Positions 23,544 through 31,390 of a stretch of DNA of 64,000 nt are shown one piece after another; the stretch's first letter is position 1; each line of letters opens with the position of its first letter. The DNA comes from Planctomycetota bacterium (GTDB taxonomy: Bacteria > Planctomycetota > Phycisphaerae > UBA1845 > PWPN01). The stretch is taken from the NCBI GenBank assembly GCA_029550525.1, contig JAKPHF010000033.1, positions 21,779 through 85,778 on the forward strand, read 5' to 3'. The notes under the pieces were generated by a model. It was not told where the DNA came from, did not search any database, and saw nothing but the letters and a program-made list of their open reading frames with translations. Position numbers and translations under genes: made by a program.

Positions 23544-25004
23544 TCATCCGCCCGCCGGGCGGGTGGTGGGAAGCCCGCGCAGGGCGATCTGGCCCTGGCG
23601 GATTTCGTCGAGCGCCAGGTTGAGGATGCGGGCTGCCTCCTGGTCGGCATGGAAGCCCATGGAGTTTTCGGCCTCGATGTAATCGAGGAAGAACTGGCCG
23701 CGCCGATGATGCTGGCGGGCTGCTTTGAGTTGATCGTCGGTCGCTCCGGCCGCCATGGCGTCGGCGATGTCCTCGATCAGGCTGACCAGAGCGTCCATGA
23801 CCATGTTCCGCATGTCGTAGGTCTTCGATTGAATGGTGTACGCCCGCTCGCGCAGCTCCTCTTCCGATGCCCGATGACAGGTCTGGCAGGCGTGGTTGAT
23901 GTTCAGCAGCGGACTGCGGACCCAGTGATCGCTGACCTTCATGGCCCCGACGCGCATGTACGGCATATGGCAATCGGCGCAGGCCACGCCGGCCCGGGCG
24001 TGCGTCCCCTGATTCCACATCTCGAACTCCGGATGCTGGGCCTTGAGCATGGGGGCCTTGGTGATCGCGTGCGTCCAGTCCGAGAAACCGACCTCGTCGT
24101 AGTAGGCCAGCGCCTCGTCGGCCTTGAGCCCCTTGAACCAGGGATACGTGAGCCGCTTTTCCTCACCCTTGAAGTAGTATTCGACGTGGCACTGCCCGCA
24201 TACGAAGGACCGCATTTCCTGGCGGGTGGCCATGGTGTTCACGTCGTAATTCTCGATCCCTTCGGCGGCCTTGGCACGTTTGATGCCCTCGATGAACGCC
24301 GGCCGCGTCACCCGCAGCTGCATGGTCTGCGGATCGTGGCAGTCGATGCAGGCTACCGGGTGCTCGACGTGCTGGCGAGCCTCCTGGTAGGGCATGTGGT
24401 TCAGCTTCTCGAAGCCTTTGAAGATATCGCCGTCGCCCAGTTCCTTGTAAGCGACGTATGTCGAGGCGTGGCAGTGCACGCACGTGCCGGGCTGCTGTGT
24501 CACCCGCTGGCGCTGCGTGTACGTCTGGTCGCTCAGCATGTAGGCGTGGCCGCGTTCCTCGCGGAAGTCCACGGCGAATGCGTAGCCTGCCCACATGGTT
24601 TTGAGCCGGGGATCCTCCTCGAGCCGCGACTGGGCCACGATCGACCGCGGATCGGCGTCATCGGGCACGCGGGGCCGGGCTTCACTTCCGCCGAAGCGTG
24701 TGCGAACCATGTCCACCGTCCGCCGATAGGTGTCATACTGTTGCGGGAAGTTCTTGCCCCAGATGGACGGGTCCACCGTGTTGTCGTCCAGCGTCACGAC
24801 GCGGAAGAACGGGTTCTTGGCTTCCTGCTTGTGCTCGTAGATGCTGATCAGGAGTCCGGCGACCACGAATACCGCAATCGCGGCCACGACGCCGGTGGCC
24901 ACCACGAACCAGAGCAACCGGCGCGAGCCGGACGGCGGCGGGGCGGGAGCATTGGCCGGCGGGTTCGGCAGATTGTTGGAATTCTCGTGGTCTCGTTCGG
25001 TCAT
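23544..25004 (-). CDS. nrfA: Cytochrome c nitrite reductase catalytic subunit
   Basis: Six-electron reduction of nitrite to ammonium in the periplasm. 486 residues with an uncleaved-looking membrane segment at about 31-55. Five heme motifs: CVHCH (175-179), CIDCH (219-223), CGQCH (269-273), CADCH (342-346), CQTCH (373-377). The CGQCHVEYYF stretch provides the Ca ligand and the active-site Tyr, KAQHPEFEMW holds active-site His324, and REERGH the Arg. The first heme is bound by CxxCH rather than the CxxCK of E. coli NrfA, placing it in the CxxCH subgroup. It follows nrfH by 108 bases; SD GGAG. Confidence 0.96.
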   Translation of the reverse strand: MTERDHENSNNLPNPPANAPAPPPSGSRRLLWFVVATGVVAAIAVFVVAGLLISIYEHKQEAKNPFFRVVTLDDNTVDPSIWGKNFPQQYDTYRRTVDMVRTRFGGSEARPRVPDDADPRSIVAQSRLEEDPRLKTMWAGYAFAVDFREERGHAYMLSDQTYTQRQRVTQQPGTCVHCHASTYVAYKELGDGDIFKGFEKLNHMPYQEARQHVEHPVACIDCHDPQTMQLRVTRPAFIEGIKRAKAAEGIENYDVNTMATRQEMRSFVCGQCHVEYYFKGEEKRLTYPWFKGLKADEALAYYDEVGFSDWTHAITKAPMLKAQHPEFEMWNQGTHARAGVACADCHMPYMRVGAMKVSDHWVRSPLLNINHACQTCHRASEEELRERAYTIQSKTYDMRNMVMDALVSLIEDIADAMAAGATDDQLKAARQHHRRGQFFLDYIEAENSMGFHADQEAARILNLALDEIRQGQIALRGLPTTRPAGG

Positions 25005-25112
25005 GGCTTCTCCACTTCTCTGCTCAGCCGCTATCTGACGGTCGCGGCTCGTTCTCGCAGGGCGGCCCTCTTGTCCGTTACCCGCGATCGGGTCGCAGTT
25101 CGAGATCCCTCG

Positions 25113-25565
25113 TCACTCGGCGTGACCTACTTGTGAATGACACCTCACGCAGGACATCGCCTCGCCCGGCCGATGCACCGCGTCGATGGCCTGCACGATG
25201 TCGGCGTGACACTTGCGGCAGGCCGCTTCTGTAACCTCCAGATTCCGAGGCGTAATGCGAATCGGCTCCTTGAAGCCGAACGTGAACGCCATCGAGTGAT
25301 GGTATCCGTTCGACGCCTTGGTCAGGTACTTGCCGATGAAGTTCTCGGGCGTGTGGCAATCGTTGCAGACCGCCACGTGGTGGTGGCTCGACTTGGCCCA
25401 GGCGTCCAGATGGTTCTGCATGACGTGGCAGTTCGCGCAGGCCGTCGGATCGTTGGTCATGTACGACGCACCGTCGGCGTAAATGAACGTGAACAGGCCC
25501 AGGCCGGCGGGGATGCCGAGCGCCAGTCCCAGAACGCCTCCGATCAACGGCAAACGACTGCGCAT
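25113..25565 (-). CDS. nrfH: Tetraheme quinol dehydrogenase, NrfA partner
   Basis: NapC/NirT-type membrane cytochrome passing electrons from menaquinol to NrfA. 150 residues: N-terminal membrane helix (about 8-30), then four CxxCH motifs at 43-47, 67-71, 116-120 and 139-143; CANCHVM contains the Met49 that in NrfH can be the heme 1 ligand. Length and order fit NrfH well. Start ATG at 25565. First gene of nrfH-nrfA. Confidence 0.95.
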   Translation of the reverse strand: MRSRLPLIGGVLGLALGIPAGLGLFTFIYADGASYMTNDPTACANCHVMQNHLDAWAKSSHHHVAVCNDCHTPENFIGKYLTKASNGYHHSMAFTFGFKEPIRITPRNLEVTEAACRKCHADIVQAIDAVHRPGEAMSCVRCHSQVGHAE

Positions 25566-25650
25566 TCCTCACTCGCTCACATCACAAAAGACCGGTGGAT
25601 CGACGCCACCTTCCATTATGGCCGGTCTGTTGCCGGTTGAACAGCACGGC

Positions 25651-25709
25651 AAGTCGAAGGCCCCGGGCACCCGGGAATCCGGGTACGACTTGCCCGGGGC
25701 CTTCGGTCG
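25651..25709. repeat. Large palindrome between hcp and nrfH
   Basis: CGAAGGCCCCGGGCA (25655-25669) pairs perfectly with TGCCCGGGGCCTTCG (25691-25705), 15 bp, with G-T pairs extending it. The loop holds its own CCCGG-GAAT-CCGGG hairpin (25670-25683), and AAGTCG/CGACTT (25651-25656, 25686-25691) offers a competing stem. No T-run follows on either strand. It may attenuate or end the hcp transcript before nrfH. Confidence 0.7.
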
Positions 25710-25737
25710 CGGACTTCGACTCGCCGTCAGCCGAATG

Positions 25738-27051
25738 TCAATTGCGCCCGGCAATGGCCACTTTCAAATCCACCAACGGCTGATCGCCCACCAGTTGCAG
25801 GTCGAACTTGTCCCGCAGGACGGCCATTACGTTGGGCGAGACGAACGCCGGTGCGGCCGGACCGATGCGAATGCCTTTGACGCCCAGTGCCAACAGGCTC
25901 AAGAGCACGGCCACCGCTTTCTGCTCGAACCACGACAACACGATGGTGAGCGGCAGATCGTTGACGCTGCAGTTGAAAGCACCGGCCAGGGCGGCGGCGA
26001 CCTGAATCGCACCGTACGAATCGTTGCACTGGCCCATGTCGAGCAACCGCGGCACCGGTCCCACGCCCGGCAGCTCGATCGTGCCGAAGTCGTTGTCGCG
26101 GATACGGAACTTGCCGCAGCCTACGGTCAGCACGAGCGAGTCCTTGGGCGTGTTGGCCGCATACTCGGAGAAGTAGTTTCGGCCGGGCTCGGCGCCGTCG
26201 CAGCCGCCTACGACGAAAAACCGGCTGATCTTGCCCGCCTTGACCGCATCCACGACCTTGTCGGCCAGGCTGGTGATCACCGAGTGGTGGAATCCGATGG
26301 TGGACTCTTTCACCTTGTGCTCGGGCAGGGGGGCGCATTCGAGGGCTTTGGCGATCACTTCGGAGAAATCGTTGTTCTTGATGCACTTGCTACCAGGCAC
26401 GGCCGTTACCCGCGTGGTGAACAACCGGTCCTTATAGCTGTCCTTGGGGATGAGCACGCAGTTGGTGGTGGCCAGGATCGGCCCGCTGAACTTCTCGAAC
26501 TCCACCTTCTGCTTCTGCCAGGCCCCGCCGTAGTGGCCGGCCAAGTGGCTGTGCTTCCGCAACTCGGGGTACATGTGCGCGGGCAGCATCTCGCCGTGGG
26601 TGTAGACGTTGATGCCTTTGCCGGCGGTCTGCTCCAGCAGGTCGGCCAAGTCCAGAAGGTCATGGCCGGTGATCAGAATGCCCGGGCCGGCCTTCGTCCC
26701 CTCGTAGACGGTGGTGGGCGAGGGCTGGCCGAACTTCTTGACGTGGCCCTCGTCCAGCATCTGCATGACCCGCAGGTTCTTGCGCCCGCACTCGAGCACA
26801 AGTTCCAGCGTTTCGCCCAGGTCGAAGTTCACGTTGGTCATGGTCGAGAACAGAGCCTCTTCCACGAACGCGTCCACCTCGGGATCGACCATGCCCAGCC
26901 GCCGGGCGTGGTGCTTGTACGCGCACAGGCCCTTGAGCCCGTAGAGGAGGATTTCCTGCAAGCTTTGGATATCTTCGTTCTTGCCGCACACGCCAACCTG
27001 GTTCACGCAGGCCGTCCCGCCCGCCGTTTGCTCGCACTGATTGCAGAACAT
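25738..27051 (-). CDS. hcp: Hybrid cluster protein (short form)
   Basis: Reduces NO (and hydroxylamine) under nitrosative stress; cytoplasmic Fe-S protein. N-terminal 4Fe cluster Cys at 3, 6, 15, 22. Hybrid-cluster ligands by motif: His129 (GHDL), Glu153 (HGEM), Cys197 (TTNC), Cys283 (GGCDG, the persulfide Cys), Cys311 (VGCGK), Cys341 (GQCND), Glu375 and Lys377 (WFEQK), all present. At 437 residues it is about 110 shorter than the enterobacterial type, matching the class that lacks the second helical bundle. It is preceded by an FNR-type box and followed by the large palindrome, then nrfHA. Confidence 0.95.
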   Translation of the reverse strand: MFCNQCEQTAGGTACVNQVGVCGKNEDIQSLQEILLYGLKGLCAYKHHARRLGMVDPEVDAFVEEALFSTMTNVNFDLGETLELVLECGRKNLRVMQMLDEGHVKKFGQPSPTTVYEGTKAGPGILITGHDLLDLADLLEQTAGKGINVYTHGEMLPAHMYPELRKHSHLAGHYGGAWQKQKVEFEKFSGPILATTNCVLIPKDSYKDRLFTTRVTAVPGSKCIKNNDFSEVIAKALECAPLPEHKVKESTIGFHHSVITSLADKVVDAVKAGKISRFFVVGGCDGAEPGRNYFSEYAANTPKDSLVLTVGCGKFRIRDNDFGTIELPGVGPVPRLLDMGQCNDSYGAIQVAAALAGAFNCSVNDLPLTIVLSWFEQKAVAVLLSLLALGVKGIRIGPAAPAFVSPNVMAVLRDKFDLQLVGDQPLVDLKVAIAGRN

Positions 27052-27137
27052 CGTACTGAAGTCTCCGTTGTGAATCCCCTTGGCCCCTCGGGCGGCCGAC
27101 CATTCGGGCCCGGCCGGGGCGTCGATGTCATGGGGGT

Positions 27138-27179
27138 AGTATCGAGCATCGGCGAGGATTCCGCCTTGACGACGGTCAA
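27138..27179 (-). promoter_or_regulatory. FNR/CRP-family box and -10 of hcp
   Basis: TTGAC-GACG-GTCAA (27166-27179) is a perfect 5-4-5 inverted repeat of the FNR/DNR type. On the minus strand GATACT (27143-27138) is a possible -10. A start at 27131 from this -10 puts the box centre at -41.5, the class II activator position. The leader would be about 80 bases. An A/T-rich tract lies directly upstream of the box. Confidence 0.65.
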
Positions 27180-27293
27180 TTTTGGGAAAAAATTCACAAG
27201 AGATTGTAAGTGTTTGTAAAGCATTGGTTTATGATGGAAAAAAAGGGGCTGGGGCCTGGGGAAGAATCTCAGTTCTGAACTGCTGGGCGTCGA

Positions 27294-27312
27294 GGCGGGC
27301 GAGACGCCCGCC
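27294..27312. repeat. GGCGGGC-GAGAC-GCCCGCC palindrome
   Basis: Perfect 7-bp arms with a 5-base loop GAGAC. Identical arms occur at 47282-47300, 50672-50690 and 50836-50854; degenerate relatives lie near 12236, 17888, 29122, 42158 and 43189. Confidence 0.75.
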
Positions 27313-27337
27313 CCCCACGCCGGTCTGACTTTTATAC

Positions 27338-27358
27338 AGCTTAGAGCTTATAGCTCTT
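27338..27358 (-). repeat. Heptamer array at the MFS gene stop
   Basis: Plus-strand units AGCTTAG, AGCTTAT, AGCTCTT end 2 bases before the stop codon of the transporter (27361). On the coding strand they read GAGCTAT, AAGCTCT, AAGCTGT. Confidence 0.7.
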
Positions 27359-27360
27359 CC

Positions 27361-28884
27361 TCAATCGTCGCGGCCGGCTTCCCGGACGCGGACCCAGCGG
27401 CGGAAGGCCACCAAGCCTACCGGCGCGACCGAAGCGATCAAGGCGATGATCAGCCACATGGTGGTCGAGTCACGCGGGCCGGTCTCCGGGCAGTAGCGAG
27501 CCAGGAGCGTGCCGGACACGCCGCCGACGATGAGCTTGGCCAGGAACATGGGCACGTACGACAGCGCGCCGTAAGAGGCTTCCTGGCCCTTGGGGGCGAT
27601 GGAGGCCGCGTACTCATACACTCGCGGCGAATAGAAAGCCTCGCCCACCGAGAGCAGCACGGCGAAGAAAAAGATGCTGATGTACCAGGGATTCACCGCA
27701 CCTTTGAGGCCGAGATAGCCGTGGCCCAGCCAATGACCGAACCACCCGTCGGCCAGACCCTGGAACCACGTGGGAGGCAGGGCCAGGATGAACACGGCCA
27801 AGGCGGAAATGGCGGTCCCGAACGTCACCACGCGATAAGCCGAGATGTGCTGCGTCAGCACGCCGACGATGGGCACCAGGATGATGATGAGGGCGGCGTT
27901 CGTCACCGTCCAGAGCCGTCCGATGGGCGCGCCCTCGCCCAACTCGCGAATGCCGAACTTCGGATACGCATAGTACATCTGCATGTAGATCAACTTGACG
28001 AACGCGATCAGCATGAGAAATCCGAGCAGGCGGTAAAAGCCGGGCTGGCGGCCCAATGCGGCAAAGTTGCGGCCCGTATCTTTGACCGTGTCGCGCACCG
28101 TCCGAGTGATCGCGGCGAAGAACCCTTCCTGCGAGTCGCGGGTCTGTTCCGGCGCAATGACCACGCCCTCGTCGGTGGCTTCTGCACCTGGCCGGATGCC
28201 GAAGTACAGGATCGGGATCAGCGCGATTTCAATGATCAAGCTTGCGAAAAACAGAGCCTGGTATGTGGAGATCTGGACGCCCACGAGCGGCAAGGTGTGC
28301 CGGGCATGCTCGCCCAGATGTTCTCGCATGAAGTCGAAGATGAATCCGGAAGCCAGGAAGCCCACGTTCATCATGATGTAGAAGATCGAGAACGAGATGG
28401 AACGCTGGGAGGTCGTGCTGTAGCGCCGGATGGCGGCCACGAGCACCGGTGTGCCCAGTGCCTCGCCCATGGCGAGCGGGACGAGGCCGCCCGCCACCGC
28501 CAGCAGCTTGTTCTGCGTGATCATCATCACCAGCCGGGCCGCCACGCAGATCCAGACACCGAGTAGGAAGGTCTTGCGCAAGCCGATGGCATCGGTCAGC
28601 GAGCCGACCAGGACGGTGAACACGGTCATCGAGATGGACCATCCCGCGACCAGGTAGCTCGCGTACTCGTCGCTGTAGCCCAGGTCGGCCGATAGCCACA
28701 GCACGAGCGTCGAGTTCATGATGGCATAGGCCGCCACAGCCAGGAACTTGACCAGAAAGACCACCCACAGCTCGGGCATGGCCCCTTTGAGGACCGCGAA
28801 CCGGGCCAAGATCCCTTCGCGCGGTTCTCGCTGCGGCGACTGCTTTTCCGGCGTGACGGTTGTCGGCTGCGCGCTGCTCGCCAT
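27361..28884 (-). CDS. Major facilitator superfamily transporter
   Basis: 507 residues with about 12 hydrophobic segments. Start ATG at 28884 (MASSAQPTT) with AGGAGAA 6 bases upstream. The MFS loop 2-3 motif appears as GSLTDAIGLRKTFLLG; SISFSIFYIMMNVGFLASG is TM5-like; a charged cytoplasmic loop (EATDEGVVIAPEQTRDSQE) separates the halves. The pattern is near the peptide/nitrate (POT-like) branch, but the ExxER signature is not seen, so the substrate is not assignable. Neighbouring nitrogen genes may be coincidental. Confidence 0.88.
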   Translation of the reverse strand: MASSAQPTTVTPEKQSPQREPREGILARFAVLKGAMPELWVVFLVKFLAVAAYAIMNSTLVLWLSADLGYSDEYASYLVAGWSISMTVFTVLVGSLTDAIGLRKTFLLGVWICVAARLVMMITQNKLLAVAGGLVPLAMGEALGTPVLVAAIRRYSTTSQRSISFSIFYIMMNVGFLASGFIFDFMREHLGEHARHTLPLVGVQISTYQALFFASLIIEIALIPILYFGIRPGAEATDEGVVIAPEQTRDSQEGFFAAITRTVRDTVKDTGRNFAALGRQPGFYRLLGFLMLIAFVKLIYMQMYYAYPKFGIRELGEGAPIGRLWTVTNAALIIILVPIVGVLTQHISAYRVVTFGTAISALAVFILALPPTWFQGLADGWFGHWLGHGYLGLKGAVNPWYISIFFFAVLLSVGEAFYSPRVYEYAASIAPKGQEASYGALSYVPMFLAKLIVGGVSGTLLARYCPETGPRDSTTMWLIIALIASVAPVGLVAFRRWVRVREAGRDD

Positions 28885-29121
28885 GGAAGTTCTCCTGCGA
28901 TTTGGGTTGCGCCCGAGCGGTCGGGAGCGGTCGGGAACGATGACGGCGGGCATGATAACGGATGTGCCGTCTCGGGCACAGTCGCCGGGGGGGCAGCAGG
29001 CCGGCATCCCGACCTTCGGAGACGGGTGAGATGTCCGTCAGATGGGCCGTGCATTTGACCGCGAGCGAGTTTGCTCTACGCTAGGCTGCTGCCGGAGGCG
29101 GATATCCTGCCCGCCTGAGAA

Positions 29122-29134
29122 GGGCGCGACGCCC
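29122..29134. repeat. Degenerate GGGC-GCGAC-GCCC palindrome
   Basis: The 279-bp divergent gap 28885-29163 has no gene. It contains this short palindrome and an adjacent GGAGGCGGATATCCTGCCCGCC unit, relatives of the GGCGGGC family, just ahead of the AGGAGG Shine-Dalgarno of the methyltransferase gene. Confidence 0.45.
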
Positions 29135-29163
29135 GCCCGCCGGAGCGCAAGGAGGCATAGTCC

Positions 29164-29922
29164 ATGGGTGAACCTGACATTCGCATTGAAGCCCGCCCCT
29201 CGGCTCAGGAGGTTTCCGCCCGTGAGCAGATGCAGCGGCTGTTCATCGACTGCCCGATCCCGCTGGGCGAGCTGATGAGCAACCTGGGGCTGTTCATCCG
29301 CCGGCAGGATCTGTCGCGCTTGCTGTTCATCAGCGATCTGTACCGCCGCATCGTGGACGTGCATGGATCGATTCTGGAGTTCGGCGTGCGCTGGGGACAG
29401 AACCTGGCACTGTTCACGTCGCTTCGCGGCATCTTCGAGCCGTTCAACCACAACCGCAAGATCGTCGGGTTCGACACCTGGGAAGGCTTCCCGTCCGTGC
29501 ACGCCAAGGACGGCCACGCCGACGTCGTGTCGGTGGGAGCCTATGCCACGACTGCCGGCTACGAGAACTACCTCGAACAACTGCTCGCCTGTCACGAGCA
29601 GGAAAGCCCCATCGCCCATATCCGCAAGTTCGAACTGGTCAAGGGTGACGCCACCGTCGAAGTCGATCGCTATCTCGAACGCAATCCGGAAACCATCGTC
29701 GCTCTGGCCTTCTTCGATCTGGATCTGTACGAGCCCACCCGCAAGTGCCTGGAGGCGATTCGTGATCGGCTCACCCGCGGCAGCGTGGTTGCGTTCGATC
29801 AGGTGAACGTCCACGCCTTCCCTGGCGAGACGCTGGCGCTCAAGGAAGTTTTCGGGCTCGACCGATATCGCCTGTACCGTTCGCCGTACAGCAATGCCGC
29901 CTGCTATTTGGTGGTGGAATGA
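29164..29922 (+). CDS. TylF/macrocin O-methyltransferase-like protein
   Basis: 252 residues, ATG at 29164 with AGGAGG 9 bases upstream. The sequence ILEFGVRWGQNLALFTSLR is the SAM-binding motif I region; IVGFDTWEGFP, ALAFFDLDLYEPTRKCLE and GSVVAFDQVN follow in the order of TylF/MycF sugar O-methyltransferases. In planctomycetes such genes often serve surface glycan or secondary metabolite tailoring; acceptor unknown. No glycosyltransferase is adjacent. Confidence 0.85.
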   Translation: MGEPDIRIEARPSAQEVSAREQMQRLFIDCPIPLGELMSNLGLFIRRQDLSRLLFISDLYRRIVDVHGSILEFGVRWGQNLALFTSLRGIFEPFNHNRKIVGFDTWEGFPSVHAKDGHADVVSVGAYATTAGYENYLEQLLACHEQESPIAHIRKFELVKGDATVEVDRYLERNPETIVALAFFDLDLYEPTRKCLEAIRDRLTRGSVVAFDQVNVHAFPGETLALKEVFGLDRYRLYRSPYSNAACYLVVE

Positions 29923-29979
29923 GCTTCCCGGCGGTCCTGCGTCGATTCCCATCGGCCGCGCGTGTCGGCGAGGATGCGA

Positions 29980-29985
29980 TACAAT
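29980..29985 (+). promoter_or_regulatory. -10 hexamer of a leaderless promoter
   Basis: TACAAT ends 6 bases before the ATG of the small kinase gene. No SD lies in between, and no clear -35 is seen. Confidence 0.4.
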
Positions 29986-29991
29986 CGGTGG

Positions 29992-30480
29992 ATGGCTGAA
30001 TTGGTGGTGCTGGTCGGGTTGCAGGCGTCGGGCAAGACGAGCTTCTACCGGGCGCACTTTGCCGAGACCCATGTGCACGTGAGCAAGGATCTGCTTCGCA
30101 ACAACCGCCGACCCGAGCGGCGCCAGCGCGTGCTTATCCGCGAGGCGCTGGCGGCCGGGCGCAACGTGGTGGTAGATAACACCAACAGCACGCGCGAACA
30201 GCGAGCTCCGCTGATTGCCATCGGTCGCGAATTCGGCGCCCGGATCATCGCCTGGTATCTGGAGAGCACCGTAGCCGACAGCGTCCGCCGCAACCGTTTG
30301 CGGGAAGGCCGGGCCCGCATCCCCGACGTGGGCATCTACGCCACGGCGGCGCGACTCGAGCCGCCTGCGCTCGAGGAAGGCTTTGCCGAAATTCATCGGG
30401 TGCGCATGGTCGAAAGCGCTGCGCAGGATTCGCCCGAGTTCGTCGTGGAATCGACGACCGACCCGTCGTCGGGCCGATGA
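29992..30480 (+). CDS. Small P-loop kinase, polynucleotide-kinase-like
   Basis: 162 residues. Walker A GLQASGKTSFYRAHF at residues 9-23; VSKDLLRNN and the conserved DNTNSTREQR motif (as in T4 polynucleotide kinase and related AAA_33 kinases); lid RRNRLREGRARIP. Likely phosphorylates a nucleic acid end or a small hydroxyl compound; substrate unknown. ATG at 29992 is chosen because the P-loop follows at once; the upstream codons would belong to an untranslated or nontranscribed region. Confidence 0.85.
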   Translation: MAELVVLVGLQASGKTSFYRAHFAETHVHVSKDLLRNNRRPERRQRVLIREALAAGRNVVVDNTNSTREQRAPLIAIGREFGARIIAWYLESTVADSVRRNRLREGRARIPDVGIYATAARLEPPALEEGFAEIHRVRMVESAAQDSPEFVVESTTDPSSGR

Positions 30481-30499
30481 TGGGGCGATGGAGGATCGA

Positions 30500-31048
30500 T
30501 CAGCGCCGGGCTTTGGCGCTCTTCTTGGCGTGCTTGGCGTAATCGGCCTCGAGCTGGGCAATCTTCTTTCGATTGGCGATCTTGTCGGTGCTGTCCATCC
30601 GGTCGATGATGAGGCGGCCATCGAGATGGTCGGTTTCGTGCTGCCAGATCCGGGCGAGCAGCCCTTCCGCTTTCTGCTCGAAGAACTTGCCGTCCACGTC
30701 CTGGGCACGAATGCGGCACACGCGAGCCCGTCGCACGTTCACGCGGATGTCGGGCAGCGAGAGGCAGCCTTCCTCAGCCTCAACCGAGCCGGTCAGGTCG
30801 AACAGCTCGGGATTGATGTAGACGTGATCGTCACCGGGCTCGCCCGTCGGGTTGGCCACGAAGATGCGGCGGCAGATGCCCGCTTGCGGGCCGGCTAGAC
30901 CGACACCGTTGCCTTCCCTCATGAGTTCCAGCATGCGCTGGGCCAGGGCGGCCGTCCGCTCGTTGAACTCTTCCACCGGCGCACAGACCCGGCGCAGCCG
31001 GGGATCCGGGTAGATGGTGATCCGGGTTGGAAGCGAGTCGGCGGACAT
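30500..31048 (-). CDS. def: Peptide deformylase
   Basis: Removes the formyl group from the N-terminal Met of new proteins; metal-dependent. 182 residues with motif 1 GVGLAGPQAG, motif 2 EGCLSLP (Cys metal ligand) and motif 3 QHETDHLDG (HExxH). The tail is extended and Lys/Ala-rich (KIAQLEADYAKHAKKSAKARR). ATG at 31048 with AGGAG. A TATAAT on the minus strand (31150-31145) is a plausible -10, about 97 bases upstream. fmt is not adjacent. Confidence 0.97.
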   Translation of the reverse strand: MSADSLPTRITIYPDPRLRRVCAPVEEFNERTAALAQRMLELMREGNGVGLAGPQAGICRRIFVANPTGEPGDDHVYINPELFDLTGSVEAEEGCLSLPDIRVNVRRARVCRIRAQDVDGKFFEQKAEGLLARIWQHETDHLDGRLIIDRMDSTDKIANRKKIAQLEADYAKHAKKSAKARR

Positions 31049-31351
31049 CGGATTTCTCCTGCGGCCCCGGGCGACCCGGGCAACCGCGGGACTGAGTCAG
31101 TTATCGGACCGAACGCACAAACGCTCAGGATTCGTCCTGCCTGGATTATAAGCTCTCGGCCTCGTGCCTGACAGGCTGTAGCGTGTGGTCAGTATTTTGG
31201 GGTCGGGCAAAGGGGCGGGAGGATGGGAGGAGCCCGGCCCCATGCATCTGAAAGGGCCGTTGTGCGGAAAATGTCTCCGGATTTGTCTCCGCCGCGCGCG
31301 TCAACTGCCTAAAACTCGCCACCCGGCCAGTCGGGCGGTGAGCCCTAAGGC

Positions 31352-31379
31352 TTGATTCGTCCTGCACGTGTGTTACGAT
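31352..31379 (+). promoter_or_regulatory. Promoter with very short leader for the TPR-like gene
   Basis: TTGATT (31352-31357), 16-base spacer, TACGAT (31374-31379). The ATG is at 31391, so the leader would be about 4-5 bases with no SD. The rest of the gap 31049-31390 holds the def promoter and two copies of ATTCGTCCTGC (31131, 31355) but no gene. Confidence 0.5.
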
Positions 31380-31390
31380 GACCTGTTCGT

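Noticed and set aside
25483..27219. 578-codon plus-strand frame
   Set aside because: Antisense to hcp, whose metal ligands are all in place on the minus strand.
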